In this document: in pieces, positions 61,276 to 64,000 of the stretch
How positions within the stretch are numbered: position 1 is the first letter of the stretch
Layout of the letters: each line of letters opens with the position of its first letter
Origin: Cricetomys ansorgei
Taxonomy: Eukaryota; Chordata; Mammalia; Rodentia; Nesomyidae
NCBI GenBank assembly: GCA_026225945.1
Contig: JAMJFZ010004031.1
Span: 453,501-517,500, forward strand
Direction: 5' to 3'
Length of the DNA: 64,000 bases
Position numbers and translations under genes: made by a program
The notes under the pieces: model-generated
What the model saw: only the letters and a program-made list of their open reading frames with translations
Told to the model about the DNA's origin: nothing
Databases searched by the model: none

Positions 61276-61766
61276 AAACTAAACAAAACAAAAATTCAAC
61301 CTAGTATTTTTTTCCTAGGACCTTTGTGCTTTCTTTGACAATGTGTCACAATTTTCTGGGCAAAAAATATTTTCATACCGTAAATACTCCTTAATTTCTA
61401 TGAAAACTTGAATACTTTTTTAGTGACTGAGCTATAAAGGAAGGTATTATATAACACAGAACTAGACACACAGAAGTCCTAAACCTGATGTACCTGTGTT
61501 ATTGTGTATGTATTTGAAATAACTAGTAAAGCTTTATAGTAAATAAGGTTCATGAATCACGTATGTCTTATTTGATAATGGAATCCTTCGAGTTATCTCA
61601 AGACAATATTATTGGGCAATGTTACAGATTCAAAAGTAATATTTGTCATACTTTAGAGGTCTTGTATGCTAATCCAGTAAAACAAGTTTTCTTTGTTATA
61701 CTAAAATTAAGCAATAAAACAAAGCAAAAACTAGCAATTATTTGTATAAGATAGCAGTAAGTTTAC

Positions 61767-62110
61767 ATTGTGTATTAGTTACTTTTGTATTGCTGTAATA
61801 AAACACCATGACCAAGCCAACTTGTATAAGGAAGGGTATACTGATTTGGTCTTACAGTTCTGAGAGATAAGAGACCATCACCATCACAGGGAAGCCTCAA
61901 GTGTGGTAGCAAGCATGGCAGCTGGAGCAGCAAGCTTAGAGGCCACATCTTGAACTGTAAGTACAAAGCAGAGAAAATAAATTAGAACTGGCTGTAGGCT
62001 TTAAACTCTAAAAATCCTCCCCCTCTGACAAGGTCACCTACCAAATAGGGTCAACAATTGAGAACCAAGTATACAAATATCAGAGCCCATAACTCTGTTA
62101 ATTCTTAACT
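61767..62110 (+). mobile_element. Rodent interspersed repeat (same family, opposite orientation to 58420)
   Basis: Begins TGTGTATTAGTTACTTTTGT and contains ATAAAACACCATGACCAAGC, roughly the reverse complement of the end of the copy at 58420-58822. Confidence 0.6.
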
Positions 62111-63721
62111 GAATAGACAATAAACATCCAAATCTTAATTTATGAAAGGTAATAATTATATCATATATTTAAAATCATTTTAGCATTTAAAAATGAAATA
62201 ATATATGAGAGGATTCTGTGCAATTGTTAGAAGGTGTGCTTTAGTACATATAATTTCTTGCTCTTATTTTATTGGCATTTTATCTTCTATCTATGGAAGC
62301 AAGAATTATAGTTTGAATATATTAGACTTTCTGTGACCAAAAGTTTCAAATGAATATTCAGTTTCTTGAATGCTCTTAACGTTTTGTATTTAGTCTCTAC
62401 TCAAATAAAGCAGACTTCCTGTGAGGTTTCTCTAACTTTATCAAAATAACTTGAGAATGTTTCTATTTCTATTAGGAATGCCATGTACCTGTTATGAAGA
62501 AACCTTTGAAAATTAATATCATAGATTATACCAAGATATTCAGACACCAGACACTTGTATAAATTCATACTTTATATGAAATTGATGATTAATAAGAACA
62601 CATTGTTAATTGATAACACTCTGACATAAAACATGCTACTATTACAAAATATATTGATCCTACTTCATAAAATATGTAAGGGTAGAAAGTATGATTTTAA
62701 CAACTTTGTCAGGTCTTAATTGACTACGGATGCATGGATTCTTTTGTGTTCTATTTATCATGTTCTTATGCCTGTACCATACGGTTTGGGTGTCCATAGT
62801 TTTGTGTACGTTTTGAGGTCATGTGTTATATTTCCAACTGTGTTCTCTCTTGCTCAAGATTACCTTGGGCTATTTCAACTTTTTAAGGAACTAAAATTTA
62901 TAATAAATATGAAACAAAAGCAACAAAGTTGAATAGAAGGACTATTATCACAGAAACAATGATAATACACATTACTATTTAGATGAAATTAAATTACTCT
63001 TATGTGTTCAAGACAATAAGAAATACAACAAAATTGTATGTATTTATTTCATCTATTATTATTAAGTACCAAGTAATATAAATTTATTAAACAGTTATAT
63101 TTAATAGACTAATTAGATAAGCATTGAACATCTACATTGTGTTAATGACATTTAACATCAATGGCATTGGTAGCAGAGAGCATATTATCATGACAAAGAA
63201 TGACAGAGTGTTTCAGTGGGAAAGAAAAAACAGGAATTATAAAGCTCAAGCTGTCATTTCACAGCCCTGATTCAAATTTATAATGTTCCTTGGAAAACTA
63301 TTTTCTTTTGTGAGTTTTTCTCTCTATAAATCATTTCCAGTAGACTTCACTTTCCTTTCCTTCACTGAATTCACATTAGTATTTGCATCAATTACTTGTA
63401 GCATCTAACAATACACTAGGTTTGCTTACTAACACAATGAAGGTATGCTTTTTCTTTCTGTAACTGTTCTCTGACTTTTTGCTTCATTTTTATTTTATTT
63501 TCTAGCTCCATTTAATTCTCTGGTACAGCCTCTCTGGTTTACACTCTCTCAGTTCAAAATATTTCTGGATACCATACTACATTTTCCCTGTACATAGCCA
63601 ACTCTCTGCATCTGTACATCCCACAGGGGTGGAAGATAGAAAAAAAAAATGTTTGGAGGGCCAGACTATAGCCTTGGGACACTTAGGCTAGCAAGATTCC
63701 ATACAGTTTTGTTTGCTTACC

Positions 63722-64000
63722 GTCCTAATCAGTGTTCCATTGTTGTGAAGAGACACTATGGCCATGACAAGTAATAAAAGACAGTATTATATTGGGGCTT
63801 ACAGGTTTCAGAGACTATCATCATAGTGGGGAACACGGCAGCATAAGGACAGACATGATGCTGGAGACCCACAGACACAAGTAGAGTTTTTGGATTATTC
63901 AATCACTTGACTACAGTTCTACTTGGCATCTGCAGGCAGCAGGACAGACTATCTGAGCAAAACCTAATCCTGATACCAACTTCTGCCTTAGTCATTGTGC
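63722..64000 (+). mobile_element. Rodent interspersed repeat (truncated by window edge)
   Basis: Contains GTTGTGAAGAGACACTATGG, a TTGGGGCTTACAG segment and GGACAGACATGATGCTGGAG, related to the copy at 61767. Confidence 0.6.

Larger units (their letters stand above)
55701..64000. other. Intergenic region upstream of FSIP2
   Basis: No protein-coding gene recognised. It holds an L1 3' tail (56400-57605), antisense B1 (59105-59215), a GTCAG-rich block (60040-60640), a SINE (61140-61275) and three members of one rodent repeat family (58420-58822, 61767-62110, 63722-64000). The remaining stretches are AT-rich without visible features. Confidence 0.65.

Overview
This window is nuclear DNA from a rodent, most likely a muroid. 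It has AT-rich introns, GT-AG splicing, tRNA-derived B2/B3-type and ID-type SINEs, 7SL-derived B1 SINEs, Lx-type L1 3' tails and a class II (ERVK-like) solo LTR. The B1 copies carry the form of the consensus common in cricetids and some murids. I cannot name the species from sequence alone.

One protein-coding gene dominates: FSIP2 (fibrous sheath interacting protein 2), on the minus strand. It runs from its start codon at 55441 leftwards past the left edge of the window. I could place 21 coding exons: 19 well supported and 2 small tentative ones. Together they encode about 7,000 residues. Only a last C-terminal exon of roughly 60-70 codons should lie beyond position 1. Sixteen small exons (55441 down to 28050) encode a basic, charged N-terminal region. 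Two giant exons (26524-17587 and 16778-6904, about 8.9 and 9.9 kb) encode nearly 90% of the protein, and three short exons (3910-428) follow.

The giant exons are built from degenerate repeats of amphipathic helices. In the second giant exon these form an alternating A/B module series with a period close to 975 bases (about 325 residues). Two 18-base coding minisatellites, (PPSKDL)n with 19 units and (KMPSIE)n with 17 units, interrupt that exon. FSIP2 is a sperm-flagellum protein that binds AKAP4 in the fibrous sheath, and two PKA-type RRxS sites sit at the end of the second giant exon.

Right of the gene (55442-64000) lies a short CpG-rich putative promoter, then intergenic DNA with an L1 tail, SINEs and three copies of one rodent repeat family. 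No other gene, no tRNA or rRNA gene and no CRISPR was found. The main novelties are the two in-frame minisatellites, the strict A/B super-repeat, a class of tandem-AG acceptors where reading phase requires the downstream AG, and a solo LTR nested in a B1 element.
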